Notes under the pieces: model-generated | What the model was told of the DNA's origin: nothing | What the model saw: the letters and a program-made list of their open reading frames with translations, nothing else | Databases searched by the model: none | Part shown: piece by piece, positions 24,501 to 36,500 of the stretch | Position numbering within the stretch: the first letter of the stretch is position 1 | Layout: every line of letters starts with the position of its first letter | Program-made: the position numbers and the translations under genes | Assembly (NCBI GenBank): GCA_033239525.1 | Contig: BSYO01000022.1 | Span: forward strand, 15,262,923-15,326,922 | Reading direction: 5' to 3' | Length of the DNA: 64,000 bases | From: Nepenthes gracilis | Taxonomy: Eukaryota > Streptophyta > Magnoliopsida > Caryophyllales > Nepenthaceae

Positions 24501-27500
24501 AAGTACTGCTTTCACACTCGACTTTTAGATTCACACACCTAAATAAGAAAGACTTCATTTCCATGATTTAATAGTTAAAACTACAAATTATATAACATAA
24601 ATTTGCTATTTGTTAAGCCCCAATTACCGCGTAAATCCTACGAATATATATATCAACTTTCATTGTCAGAGTCGAGACTCTGATTATGCCGCACAGTAGA
24701 ATAAGATTAATTTCCTTTAATGCTTCGGTACACATAGAAGACGTAAAAACAATGATTTGTAGAGGAAACAAAGATTGCAAGAGAAGTAGGAATTTTACTT
24801 GCAAAAACAAAGAATGTTTATTTGCCTGATTTGTGACAAAATTGAAGCGACTACGATATATATATCGGTGACAACAATTGGAGACTTTCTTCTCCGGCGA
24901 CAGCAGTAATAACTAACAACGGACATCGGTGGCAGTCCTTTTGGCCCAGAATGGCGATGGCAACCATGACTCCAATGATGACGGCGACTAGCACAGGCGA
25001 CTTTGTCTGTAGAGGCTCGGACTACTTGTCTCCCTTCGCGACACCTCTATTTATAATCCCTCCACCACGGTCGACGGAGTAAATAAGCAAGAAACCAAAT
25101 TGCCGAAAATGCCTTTAGATTTGGCAACGAAGAGTGAAACGGCTGAGTGCGGCGTCGGTTCAAGGAGGAGAAATGAAGTGCGAGGAAATGAGAGGACCAA
25201 TTAAATGAAAAATATTAAGGTGAAGAAGAGGAAGAGGCAGCCGAGATCAGCAATGGCTGAAAGAGGGGCGGTTAGGAAAGAAGAAAATTTGAGAAGTCTA
25301 GAAACGAGAGAGAGAAATCAAAGTAGAAGAGAAAACTGATGATGGGAAAAGAAAGAGGGAGAGAGATAAAGAGGTGTTTTATTTAATATTATTATTATTA
25401 ACACATTATATGTTTTAATAATAATATTTGTTATTTATCATCACTACAATATTATTTAACATTAATTATTTAATAACCCTATTATTATTATAAATCAATA
25501 TTTATCATATCACTACAATATTATTTAACGCTAATTATTTGATACCCCTATTATTATTATAAATCAATATTTGTTATGATATTATTTATTATTAAGACAA
25601 TAACTAAATAATCCGAGTCAAAATACCGGGGTGTTACACACGGAGGATATTAAACCAAACCGATAAAAATTCTGGAAAGGGATTCATATAGTTGACCCAT
25701 TTAGTTAGTCATATGCTTTGTTGATATCAGTGTTGCTAGTAAAAATTTGTGGCTTGTCTTGGCTTTTCCCCTCTTCCAGAATCTTAAAAAAGTGAAAACA
25801 ATTAACCAAATTTAAAAGATTAGATGTAGTTTGTTAAATTGAAGTTCTTGTTAGTATATTTAGTTTCTTGCACAGAAGCATCATATTTGTGTTGCAATCA
25901 TTGATAAAAGTGACAGCATCGGTATTAGCATCAATTGCAGCTATATTGGCATCGGACATTACGTATTATTGTTGAATATAATAGAATCAAAAAATTTTTA
26001 ATAATCATAAACTGATAGGATCATATTTGTTGATGTATCAGTCAAATATTGTGTATATGTCTAGTATGTTGTAATATATTGTTGATAGCATATGGATCGA
26101 TAATGTCATGGTATTAGAAAATATTGAAATTGGGGGCCCCGATGCTTGTTGATATTTACATCTATGATTGCAATGTTAGGGCTGCTATATGTGACCCTGT
26201 AAGGACTCTATGATGTTGGAACTTTTTGTAGAGGGCCATCCATTAGAGTTTTCCTCAGCAGCCTCTGTGCAATGTAAGGGTGAAGTTGTGGTGCTTCGGA
26301 CATATAGCCTTTCCTAGATCCCACAATTTGGGAGCCTTGTGCATTGTCTTTGTGTGTGAATCATATTGTAGATTTGCTGGATTTGATTCCAAAAAGATTA
26401 GGAAGTTGTCTCCTTGCCCTGAAGGCATTATATGTTCTTTATAGACCATGTATACAGTTGGATGGATACATATTTATTAAGATGTTCATGATGCTTTGAA
26501 GTAGATCATAATGAAATAACCGTTAAAATAGATTTGAAGCCGAATTATATTTTGATTATATACTATTGCAATTAGTTACCTTGTTATTTTTACCCCCACT
26601 TAACAAATAGTCTTGGACTGGCTACCCGAGTTCTTTCAGATTGAAATTGCATTGACAATCAACAGTATTTGTATTTCTTGTTACCACTTCTAAAGAAAAT
26701 ATTTAAATTTTGTTTTAAATATTCTTACTCTATTTCCTTATTGGAGTTCAGGTGGATCTGCTGGGAGATCAGGTGGATTCTCTTCTAAGCATTCTTGAAA
26801 AAATTTACATTGCACTTGATCATTATTCTCCAATACTGGAGCATTATCCTGGGGTAAGTTTCCTTCTTTGGGTATTATGTATCTCTCTTTTTTTGTTGGA
26901 ATGTTAATTGGGATACCTACAATCTCCTTACTACATAATGATATGGATGAGAATATTAGTATCAATATTAGTCAAGGCATCGTAGAGGTGTTTAATGGGC
27001 CGTGGTGGCACGGCACAGCACAGCACGTTGATGAATTGTGTTGTGCCAGGGACGACACGAGGTTTTCAAACCCAGGTCAGCACAATATAGCCCAATTAAG
27101 TTGGGCCATGCCGTGCCGGGCTGTCTATTTGTGTCCTAGTAGTTGAAACCGAGTCTGAGAGAGGGGGAAAATAAGCAAAAATACACAAAGTATTATGAAC
27201 TAATAGCACTTATTTTATTTTATTGATTAAATGTTCAATGTTATAATATACAATTTTTTTTTTAAAAAAAAGATAATAAATCACTTTTTTCTTAATTTTC
27301 ACTTGCATCACCTCTTGAGCCGCCGTTGCCGCTGCTGCTTCTAGATTCTTCTTCATAGCTGCTACTGAGTTGATTGGATTTTTGATATGATCTTTTGCAT
27401 GTAATTAATTCTTGAATAAGATGTATATTTCTATTGCATTTGATGGCATCTTGCTTTTTTGTGTCTACTACTCGACTACTCGCGTTGTAGGTAGACTTAA

Positions 27501-30500
27501 ATGATATCACTTAATGGTGTGGCTAAGAGATCTCGCACTATTGATACGAGTATGGGGAATGTGTGGTCTTTAACCTTCTACCATTCCAAGATCTAAAACT
27601 TTTATTGACTACTTCTAAAGTTGGAAACGTAGTTAGATTGTAAGTAGTAAAATAGTTCAGCCAGTGTTGAGTTTTTACTAACCAACTATGATTTGTGTCG
27701 ACTTTGTATCATGGAATAAAAATCTCGTTTGTTCGGACCACCTCTACTATTGTTTGCTTCTACTCTGGACTGGATGTTTTTGATGCTAACTAAGGTGAAT
27801 ACAAGTTGTATATTATATTCAGGTTATGATGCACCAATGCCTTCATTTCTTTTATGTTGTTGGTCATTCCTATATTTGTGTAGAATTATTTAAGACAGAT
27901 GAACATCCATTGTACTTTCATGTGAGGATCTCCTATGGTGGCAAGATAGGCTAACATTATAGGATTTATCTAATATTTAGTAATTTCATCTAAAAAATAT
28001 ATTTAAATATAATTTCAGCTTGTATTTTATTTTTTATACATTTGAATATTTATTTAAATTTACTTCTCTAAATTTTCTATTTACTTACTTTGCCGATATT
28101 ATATAGAAGAAATTGTAATCATCCTAGTGAAACAAAAAGTTGTTAGAAATGATAATAGTTGACTCAACAACAAATTTGATGTTGTATAGTGGGTACTTGC
28201 AAGTTTGTTAGTAACAAAATAAAAAATTGTAAAAAATGCTTAATCATTTTAATCATCTTCCAGACAGTATCAATAATTGGCTTACACGATAAAATATTTT
28301 CATTGTAAAAGATGCTTAAAATAAAATAAAAAGAATATGCGGTATCCAACATTAAGTAGAGTTCCACGATATTGCGTAGTCGATCTTCATGTTCTTGTAG
28401 ATGAGGTTTTTCTGCCGGTATAACATCATAAACCATTATTCTCGAAAAGAAACTGTTTTAATAAATAGAATAATATTATTTAATTTCTCAACTTATGGAG
28501 AAATGAACTACAAAACATCTTTGACACAAATATTAATAATATGACATGTATATTTTATATGAAATAATTTTTCACTCAAAATTGAAGGAAATTAGGATTT
28601 AAATAAATTTATAACAAAATTATTGATTGAAGCATTGTTAAAAGTAATAGAAAAAATCTTATTCAATATTTCATATTTATTTTGATGCGTCACTGGATCT
28701 GGATTTTCTAATAGGTTAGAGAGCTACTCGATCTTCCGCGGTGGGTTGAACTGGAGCCGGTCCAGTCTCTGCTAGCTTTGAACCTGAATCTTATGCAATA
28801 CAACGAACGAACAAGAGGCTAGAAGATTGGCGGGACTCGCTTATTGGTTTATTCTCCGATACTGAAGCTAGAAATTTTTTTAATGGATGGAAAGATACTA
28901 GGATGTCAGAGAATGCGTGGATGTATGTGGGGATTGAGTGTTGGATTGCGTTCAACTAGGGAGCAGCTTAGAGATGGAGGATTGAGTTCTGAGGGTGCAC
29001 CCGGCCAGAGGGCTGCTTATGAGATGGAAGATTGAGCTTCAGGGTGCGCTCGGCCAAAGGGCAGCTTACGAGGTGGAGATCTAAGCTCCAAGGGTTCACC
29101 CGACCAAGGGGTAGTTTATGAGATGGAGGATTCAGCTCTAGGGTGCGCTCGGTCAAGGGGCTGCTTATGAGACAAAGGATTGAGTTTCGGGGGTGTGCCT
29201 GGCCAGGGGCGGCTTATGAGATAAATGATTGAGCTCTGAGGGTGCGCCTAGCTAGGGGTCGGCTTATGAGATGGAGGATTGAGTTTTGAGGTGTGCTCAA
29301 CCAGGGGGCAGCTTATGAGATAAAGGATTGAGCTCTAGGGTCCACTTGACCAAGGGTGGCTTATGAGATGGAGGATTGAGCTCCTATAGATGGAGGATTG
29401 AGCTCCTATGTGCGTCCAGTTAGAGGGAGGCTTATGAGATGGATTGAGCTCCGAGATGCGCTCGACTAGGAGGCGACTTATGAGATGTTGCTCGGATAGG
29501 GGGCCTCCTGAATGCAGAGCATGGCTCCTAGATGGAGGGCTTGGCGCCTAGATGGCAGGCATCCTAGATGGAGGGAATTGCGCTTGGATGGAGGGCCTCT
29601 CGGATGGAGGGCATGCCACATAAATAGAGGCCTCCGGAATAGAGGGTAGGCATGCACTCGTATGAGAGTGGCTGGCGGCGGCTATGTATTTTTCTGAGCT
29701 ATCTGGAGCTTGTGGGAGCCCATCGTGGCAACTTCTTTTATGGCGTGATCCGCAGAATTGCACCTGCTGCTTGGGTGATGTGGGATCTTAGGCAGGACAT
29801 CCTAAGAAGATTTGCTGGGCTAGAGTGGCTGGGTAACATGGGTCGAGTTGCGCTGGCTACTCGATGGGCTTTGTGCTGGGCTCGGAGGAGCTTCTGATGG
29901 GCTACCCATTTGCTGCATCTAGGACTCTGAGCCGGCCCACTATACCGGACCCATCACTGGCCTCCCGTGCTGGGAGGTTTGAAATTTCAACCCTTGTCAT
30001 ATAAAGATAGGACGTCATCGTGCAAGTCCATACACGTGTTCCTTTCTTATATGCTCTGCAAATTTTTACTCTAATTGGCAAGGTTTGGTGGCGATTCTAC
30101 TCTTTGAACTTACCAATTCTTTGAGGATGGCGCCGGCAGGCGCAACATTCTGCAATGCTTGCTCACTGACCTCCTCCCTCGGCTCCAGGTGGAGGGCCAT
30201 CTTGCACCTTATTTCACAAACAATTCTCCCATCAGCTAAGTGATGCGAGAGATCGGAGTGGGCATGGAGCTTGTGCTGCCATCGGTCGGGATCGAAGGAA
30301 GTTCTGGGAGGCTTGAAGGTGCATTTGAAGTCAGCCACGATACACTTGCTCTGATCGGCCTTAGGCGGTGACGGGGTTAGCCTGAGTATAGGGTCACCGT
30401 TACATGCTTCTCCCTGCTAGCGTTGCATAGTCCTCGTTTGGGCGGCTTAGTGGAGTGGGTGCTTGGCCTCGGTGGGGATGAGGGTCACTTCTTCCTCTCC

Positions 30501-33500
30501 TTATCTGGGCTGACGGCACTCCATCTATGGCCCATGCGGGACTGTTGACGCCTACTGGAGGAGGAGCTCTTTGGGTGCACCTTGGATCCGATCGTCGTTG
30601 CTGTGTTAGGTTTGGTGCGGACTCCAGTTTGGGCGGTTACGGCCTACCTTGGTGTACAATCTTTGGTGGTTGCCTCCCGGATGAGAGCAGATGAATGATC
30701 CCATGCTCTTGCTAGGGAGGGCTTCGGCATGTGCTTTGTGGTTCAGCAGCCTATGGGAGGTGGCGCGCAGGAGCCTGATTTTCTTGGTCGCTAAGAACGT
30801 GGTGCTCTGACAATTGAGATTTCTTTCCAAGGTCATGTGCCTGCTTGCCCTTCGAGTGCTTGACCCAGTGAAGTAGGGCTTTAGAAGTCGGATCGCTGTC
30901 CCATGCATTTTTTTCTTCCCTCAGAGTTGTACATCTACCTATGCGGGCTTTATACTTTGTAAGAGGAGTTAATCAATGGAACTACTAAGTATTCTTTAGC
31001 TTTGTTACATGGCTCCAATATTCTTGCTTGATGCAAATGATTGAAGCGTTCAGATGATGCCTTTAGCCACTTGAGCTATGCTGGCCTAGCAGTTTGGTGC
31101 TCTGAAAACTTGTTCTTCTGGCAGTTCAGCTCACAGCAGCTCATCCCCACTCTTGGTAGTGACACGGGCTGGCCGAGATCGCCTCGAGTCTGTCAGGGCC
31201 GTGCACCTTCTGTTGCTTGGCTTCTTGGTGACTTAATAGCTCAGTCGGCTGGCGCCTTGGTCTTCTAGTGGTCCGACTTGCGGCAGTCTGCCCTGACGCT
31301 CGGTTAAGGTACGAGCCAGTTGGATTAGCCCCTTGTTTGCTAGAGCCGGGATCTGTTGGCTTGCTAGCTTTGGAAAATTATGTGCCAGGGCATCATTAAT
31401 TGATCTATGCCACCATCGCGTCAATCAAGGTATCTTGGTAACCAGCGAAATGTGAGGGAAGGTGGCACGCCATGAATTATAATGGTGTTAGTGAAAAGAC
31501 GTGCTGCTTCTCGCTAGGGCGAGGGCACATGTCGCGACTGTTATGGCGGACGTACCTTTTCAGCGTCTTCAAACGACATCTCTGCCAAGTTGGGATGCTG
31601 TTTATTTAAGCGCTGGCTCTTAACCACTTTCTTCATTGCTTGGCTTCCATAGATATCTCTGCCTTTGCTTCTGCTTTCTGGATGGTTGATCGAGACATTA
31701 TCGACATTCTGACTTTGCTCGCCTTGGCGTGAAGAGCGTCATCTCCCTCTTCCCCTAGGCCTTCGACCGAGGAGGGAAGTGATGATGAGCGAATGATGGA
31801 GGAAATCGAAGAAGAGGACTCGGTCAAGGGGGCCACCGCTGAGGAAGGGTGCCACTCAGGCGCTCCGATTCCTGAGCCCCATGGTTTCTTGAGGGTGTCT
31901 CCTGGCCTCGAATCTGTTGGGTCTTCTTGTCAAGTACGTTTGTCTCTTTGGGAGGTAGTGCAGATTTCTACATGCATGTTTTGTCAATGTAGTCTCGAGC
32001 TGATCGCTCTTTTTTCTTTGTCAGCCACAGAGGGTGCCTCGCTACATAGAGGAGGTTGTGTGCTTGCACGGAGACAAGATTGTTCACTTTCTGTGCGCGC
32101 ATACTGATCAAGTCACCGAGGAGATGGAGCGCTGGGTTGATGTTGATGTCGGGAAGGCGCTGCAGAGTCAAGCACGCGCTAACTAACTTAACCAGGCTCT
32201 ATCCGAGTCTGAGGCAAGATTGCGAGAGCTCTCCAAATCCCATGCCCAGGCTAGGGATAGGATCGCTTCACTCGAGGGTAAACTGCGGACCACGTTCCAT
32301 CCTGAGGAGGTGGTCCCTATCCTAGAGGAGCGGTTTTAGGAGGGCATCTGTTTCTACAGGCGGATAGCCTCCTTAGCGGCCCTCGACTTCCCTGTTGGTT
32401 TCCTGGATTCGAGGAACATTGGAGCTTCTCACCGCTCAGACTTGATCGGCTTCCCGGTTAGAGAGGGTAGAGGGCCCGTGCCACATTCTTCGGGAGTCCT
32501 CGACTATGGGATTGTCATCTAGGTAGGCTGTAGGTGTAGATAACATCTTGTATCTTTTGAGGCTGTAAAATGCCTTCAGATGTATATCCTGATTCTTTAA
32601 TGAAGTAGCTAGGCCGCTTTGATCATTATTGCTGATGTTTCTATTGTGTCCTGGACTCCTTCGTCTGATGCTTTTCTGCTCGTCGACTAAACTCTTTTGT
32701 TGTTGTTGCCGAGGCACCGTAGGGTCCATTGTGGCCGCTCACTTCGATTGTAGGCTGCCCGAGCCTTAGGCGAGGTCCAAGAGCTCGCTGAGGAGAAATC
32801 TCGAGCTCTAGACCAGATTGCATTGCTGTGAGGACGTGTTTCGGGAATGAGCGGTTAGATAAATGGAGAGCCGGGTGAGTGTTGTTGTTTTTGTCACCGA
32901 GGTCGACCTAGACATGTACCTTTGGCTGTGCTTGCTCCTGCGGGAGGAGGTCGTGGTGCTGAGAAAATGTGGTTGTCGGCTAAGCATTGCAACTATCGCT
33001 GTCGAGCTTTGGCATTGCCTAGGCCATCGCTCGCATGTACCTGTCGGCACTCGATCCTGTTAGAGGACATCGTAGCTTTTATGCGTCTGGTCCTAGCCTG
33101 CCGACCATTGTAAATTGATGATGCTCGTCCCTTCAAGAGGGAGTTGTCGCACACATGCTTGATTAAGCCCCCTAAGGTTTGGTATTTGACCGCGCATGGG
33201 CCACTCGGTGATAGGATTGAGGTTCAAATTTGACCGCGTATGGGACGCTCAATATGGGATCGAGGTTTAGATTTGACCGTCTCTGGGCCACTTGGTTGTT
33301 GGAACTGAGGTTTGAATTTGACCGTCTCTAGCTGCTCAATTGTGGAAACCGAGGTTCAAATTCAATCGTCTCTGGGCCGCTCTATAGGGGGATAGAGGTT
33401 TTAATTGGTGAAGGGGATTTCACCTGACTTAGGAGCAATCTAGTTTATTTAATGCAAGGGGATGATATGCAAGCATTTCATGAGCAGATAAAATGACTAT

Positions 33501-36500
33501 TTTACTAAAGTATGGTTCAAGAAAGTTGTATGAGGCATGCAAGACTTGCCTCGATCCGTCGTGGAATCGTCGTTGGTGCTTCCAGTGGATGGTGTGCTAT
33601 TTTCTTGGGACCAGTTCATCGTCCCGGGTGCACGGCTAGTGTGCTTTGCTTTGGAGGGTCGTTAAGACACTTTGGCAGGTGCTTTGGCCTATGGCCTCTA
33701 TACTCTGTGAGACTTGATCCTCCACGGACTAGCTAGGCAGGGCCTTGCTGCCACACTAAGTGGCCTACTGGCCAGTTGCTCAGGTTTCGTTGTCAACTGG
33801 TATGGCCTTAATCAACCAGGACTGGCATGACACTTTGCGGGATGATGCCTGCCGTATGCGATGGGTAGCGGGCCGAGCATGTGAAGCCCCCATTATGAGA
33901 ACCGCTATAGCTTTTGCTGGATTTGCTGCTATGCAACAGACAGATGAGAGGTGTTGCTGCTTCGGGCTTTCACTCCGCATATTGTGACTCGGTCGACCTT
34001 TCGGCTACTGCTGGGTCCTAATGCATGGTGCCGCCCAGGTCTCAAGGTCGTCAAGCCGTTGGATTTTTTGTGGGTAATGATTCCCCTCGATCATATGGGA
34101 ATTGAGGAGCAAAGCCCACAGCCTTGCGCCTTTGAATGGGTGCAGACAATCTGGGGATTAGAGGACGTAGCCCCCAATGGTGCACCTTTGGATGGGTGCA
34201 GATAGGCTGAGGTCTACAAGATCAGAGCACCTGGCTGGGAACAAGTGTTTGCATGCTTGGGGCCGATCGTTCGTCCACATGGCTACCTGGTGGGAGATTG
34301 TCAGCAAGGGCTGCGATGTCTTCGGCTGTTGCGTTGGCTCGTACCTGTGATGTTGATTTTCTTTGATTATCTAGAAGTTGGAGGGCGGAGCCCCAGCATT
34401 ATGCCTTTGCACCGGTGCAGGGGGTCTGGAAGAGGGTGCTCAGGCGAGCACCGAGTGCCTATATGCTTTAGGGTCGGTCGCCCGTTTGTATGGCTATCCG
34501 AAGAGGGGTCGTCACCATGGCTAGTGCGATGGATAGTGGGCCGAGCTGGTTGAGCCCCTCATTGTGACGACGACTTCTGCGTGATCTGCCACTTTGCATA
34601 GAGTCAATGAGAAGCGTTGCTATAGGATTGGCCTTACCAAGCCCCCCAATTCGTCCTCTCGCTCCAGTGAGTTCTCTCGCGAGTAGAGGGCCAAACATTC
34701 TAGGGGCCCTTCCCGTCTTGTGCTATTTGTCCCAGCAAGGGGATGGTTAAGAGCCTGTCGTTGCTGCAGGAGTCTTCCTCGTGGTTGGAAGGTCGTAGGT
34801 CGTCTCGGAGATAGCAAAGGGATCACCACTCTAGGCTTTCGTCCTGTGCTCTGGGACCGGGTCGAACTTTTTTCTGGGAGTGGGCTCTGTCGCTCGGATC
34901 TTCCTGAACACCGAGGTCATCAGGCAGATGAGATGTTCTCTTAGTAGACTATCCTGTCCTCTAGTTTTGCCCTTTGGGTGTAGACATTTGCACTAGGGAG
35001 GAAAGAGCCGCTAGCTGCCTCCGTCCGAGTGCATAGGGCCCGAGATGGTGTCGTGCTGGGCATTAAGCGCATACTCGTCAAGGGTAGGTCACATGTCACC
35101 ATGGCTACTCGAAGAGGGTCGTCGCCATGAGGGGCGATATCTCTGGTCGACGTGCTGGCAGGAGCATGAGCCTTGACCATGTTTGTTTTGTTGTTGTGTG
35201 GTGGAAAGACTTTTAAGTCGCTTCCCACAGATCGCGCCAATGATGTGTCCCTAGATTCGCGTTTTCTAATGGGTTAAGGAGCTAATTGATCTTCCGCAGC
35301 AGGTCAAACTAGAGCTAGTCTAGTCCCCACTAGCTTTGAACCTGGATTATGCGTAACACAACGAACTAATAAGAAGTTAGAGGATTAGCGAGACTCGCTT
35401 TTCAATTTATTCGTCAACGCTCAAGTCAGAAATCTTTTTCAATAGATAGAAAGATGCGAGGATGTGAGAGAATGCGTTGATGTATGTGTGGATTAAGTGT
35501 TAAAGTGCGCTTGACTAGGGAATGGCTTAGAGATGGAGGATTGAGCTCCGGGGGTGCGCCCAATAAGGGGGCGGCTTATGAGATGGTGCTCGGATCGAGG
35601 GCTTGGGGCTTGGACGGCAAGCCTCTTTGATGGAGGGCATTGTGCCTGGTTGGAGGGCAAGTGCCTGGATGGAGTGCCTCCGGGATAGAGAGCAGGCCTA
35701 CACTCGTATGAAAGTGGGTTGGCGGTTATGTATTTTTCTAAGCCTGTGGGAGCCTTTCGGTGCTTCTAGGAGCCCACTGTGACAACTGCTTTTACGGCGT
35801 GATCTGTAGAATTGCACCCGCTGCCCGAGCAATGTGAGATCTTAGGCTGGACATATTGAGAAGATTTGCTGGGCTAGAGCGGCTGGGCTGGGTGGGCCGA
35901 GTTGCACGGGCTACTTGGTGGGCCTTGTGCTGGGGTTGGAGGAGCTTTCGACGAGCAATTAGCATACAACTTTTCTTTTTGAACGAGATGAATGGGAAGA
36001 ATTGAAAGGCTTTTAGCATATAGCTTCTTTTTCATTGACATTTTGAAGTCAGAAAAAGCTAATTGATTCGTAAATCAGAATTAGCTAATGATGATACTAG
36101 TGTTAGCATTATATCCGTGGTTCAAATACTTCAATTATTTCCATAGATAAAGATTATGCTGGATAGATTTTTTATTTTTCCTATGGATTTAGCAATTATA
36201 TAGAAATCCTTCAAGGTTGCACTTGTGCAAATCTGTGATTTGATGTTTCAACCCATGGATTAGAACATTTTCATTGATAATTTCCATTAATTGAAGTGTT
36301 ATTCTTTGAATGGATTAGATAGGTAGGTGGATTAAATTTGCAGCATGTGCAAGAAAATTTGAAATCGGACATGGGGGCGTTTCAAATTTTGTGGTCGCTG
36401 AGAAGGATGAGAATGCTCATTACTTCAAGAAGCATAATGTCATTGCTCTTCTATCAGCTATGTGTACATTACTTAGAACATAAGTAGATGCTTTATACCA

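Larger units (their letters stand above)
20200..25730 (+). mobile_element. RTE-type LINE, interrupted by a solo LTR
   Basis: Endonuclease pieces: [21 protein letters not shown] (20290-20350), [21 protein letters not shown] and SASSAYFPQ (about 20400-20500). Linker: [20 protein letters not shown] and FRTYD.LYAKLGR (21125-21290). RT pieces: [10 protein letters not shown] (about 22120), a VRTVRGNT...GCSKGQL equivalent (about 22190-22250). Tail: VLRVLCD...[19 protein letters not shown] (about 22660-22770). The 3' end is after the solo LTR at 25680-25725 (ATTCATATAGTTGACCC ... TTTGTTGAT), matching RTE tails ending in GCCGACCCCA...GGGATAAGGCTTTGTTG. Many stops. Sense to WAP. Confidence 0.85.
19548..26751 (+). 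other. WAP: WAP intron 2 (7,204 bp)
   Basis: The donor is GTATAT at 19548 and the acceptor TTGGAGTTCAG ends at 26751. The intron is mostly one RTE LINE split by a solo LTR. 19548-20199 and 25731-26751 hold nothing I can assign. Confidence 0.9.
28683..35957 (-). mobile_element. Tat-lineage Ty3 retrotransposon A, defective
   Basis: Two direct LTRs (28683-29956 and 35239-35957) flank about 5.3 kb. The end next to the right LTR reads, on the minus strand, TTGGCGCGATCTGTGGGAAG, the conserved post-LTR/primer-site region of Tat elements, so the right LTR is the 5' LTR. A purine-rich tract (GGGAGGCCAG) precedes the left LTR on the minus strand. A gag-like start ([20 protein letters not shown], about 35180 downwards) is visible. 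I could not find RT, RNase H or integrase, so it was probably non-autonomous. A spliced antisense ORF lies within. The outer end of the right LTR is missing about 70 bp relative to the left, so no target duplication can be read. Confidence 0.8.

Noticed and set aside
29548..31424. Several overlapping open frames in Tat element A
   Set aside because: Locally higher GC content leaves frames open on both strands. Only the 31733-32400 frame shows splice sites, coiled coil and a homologue in element B.
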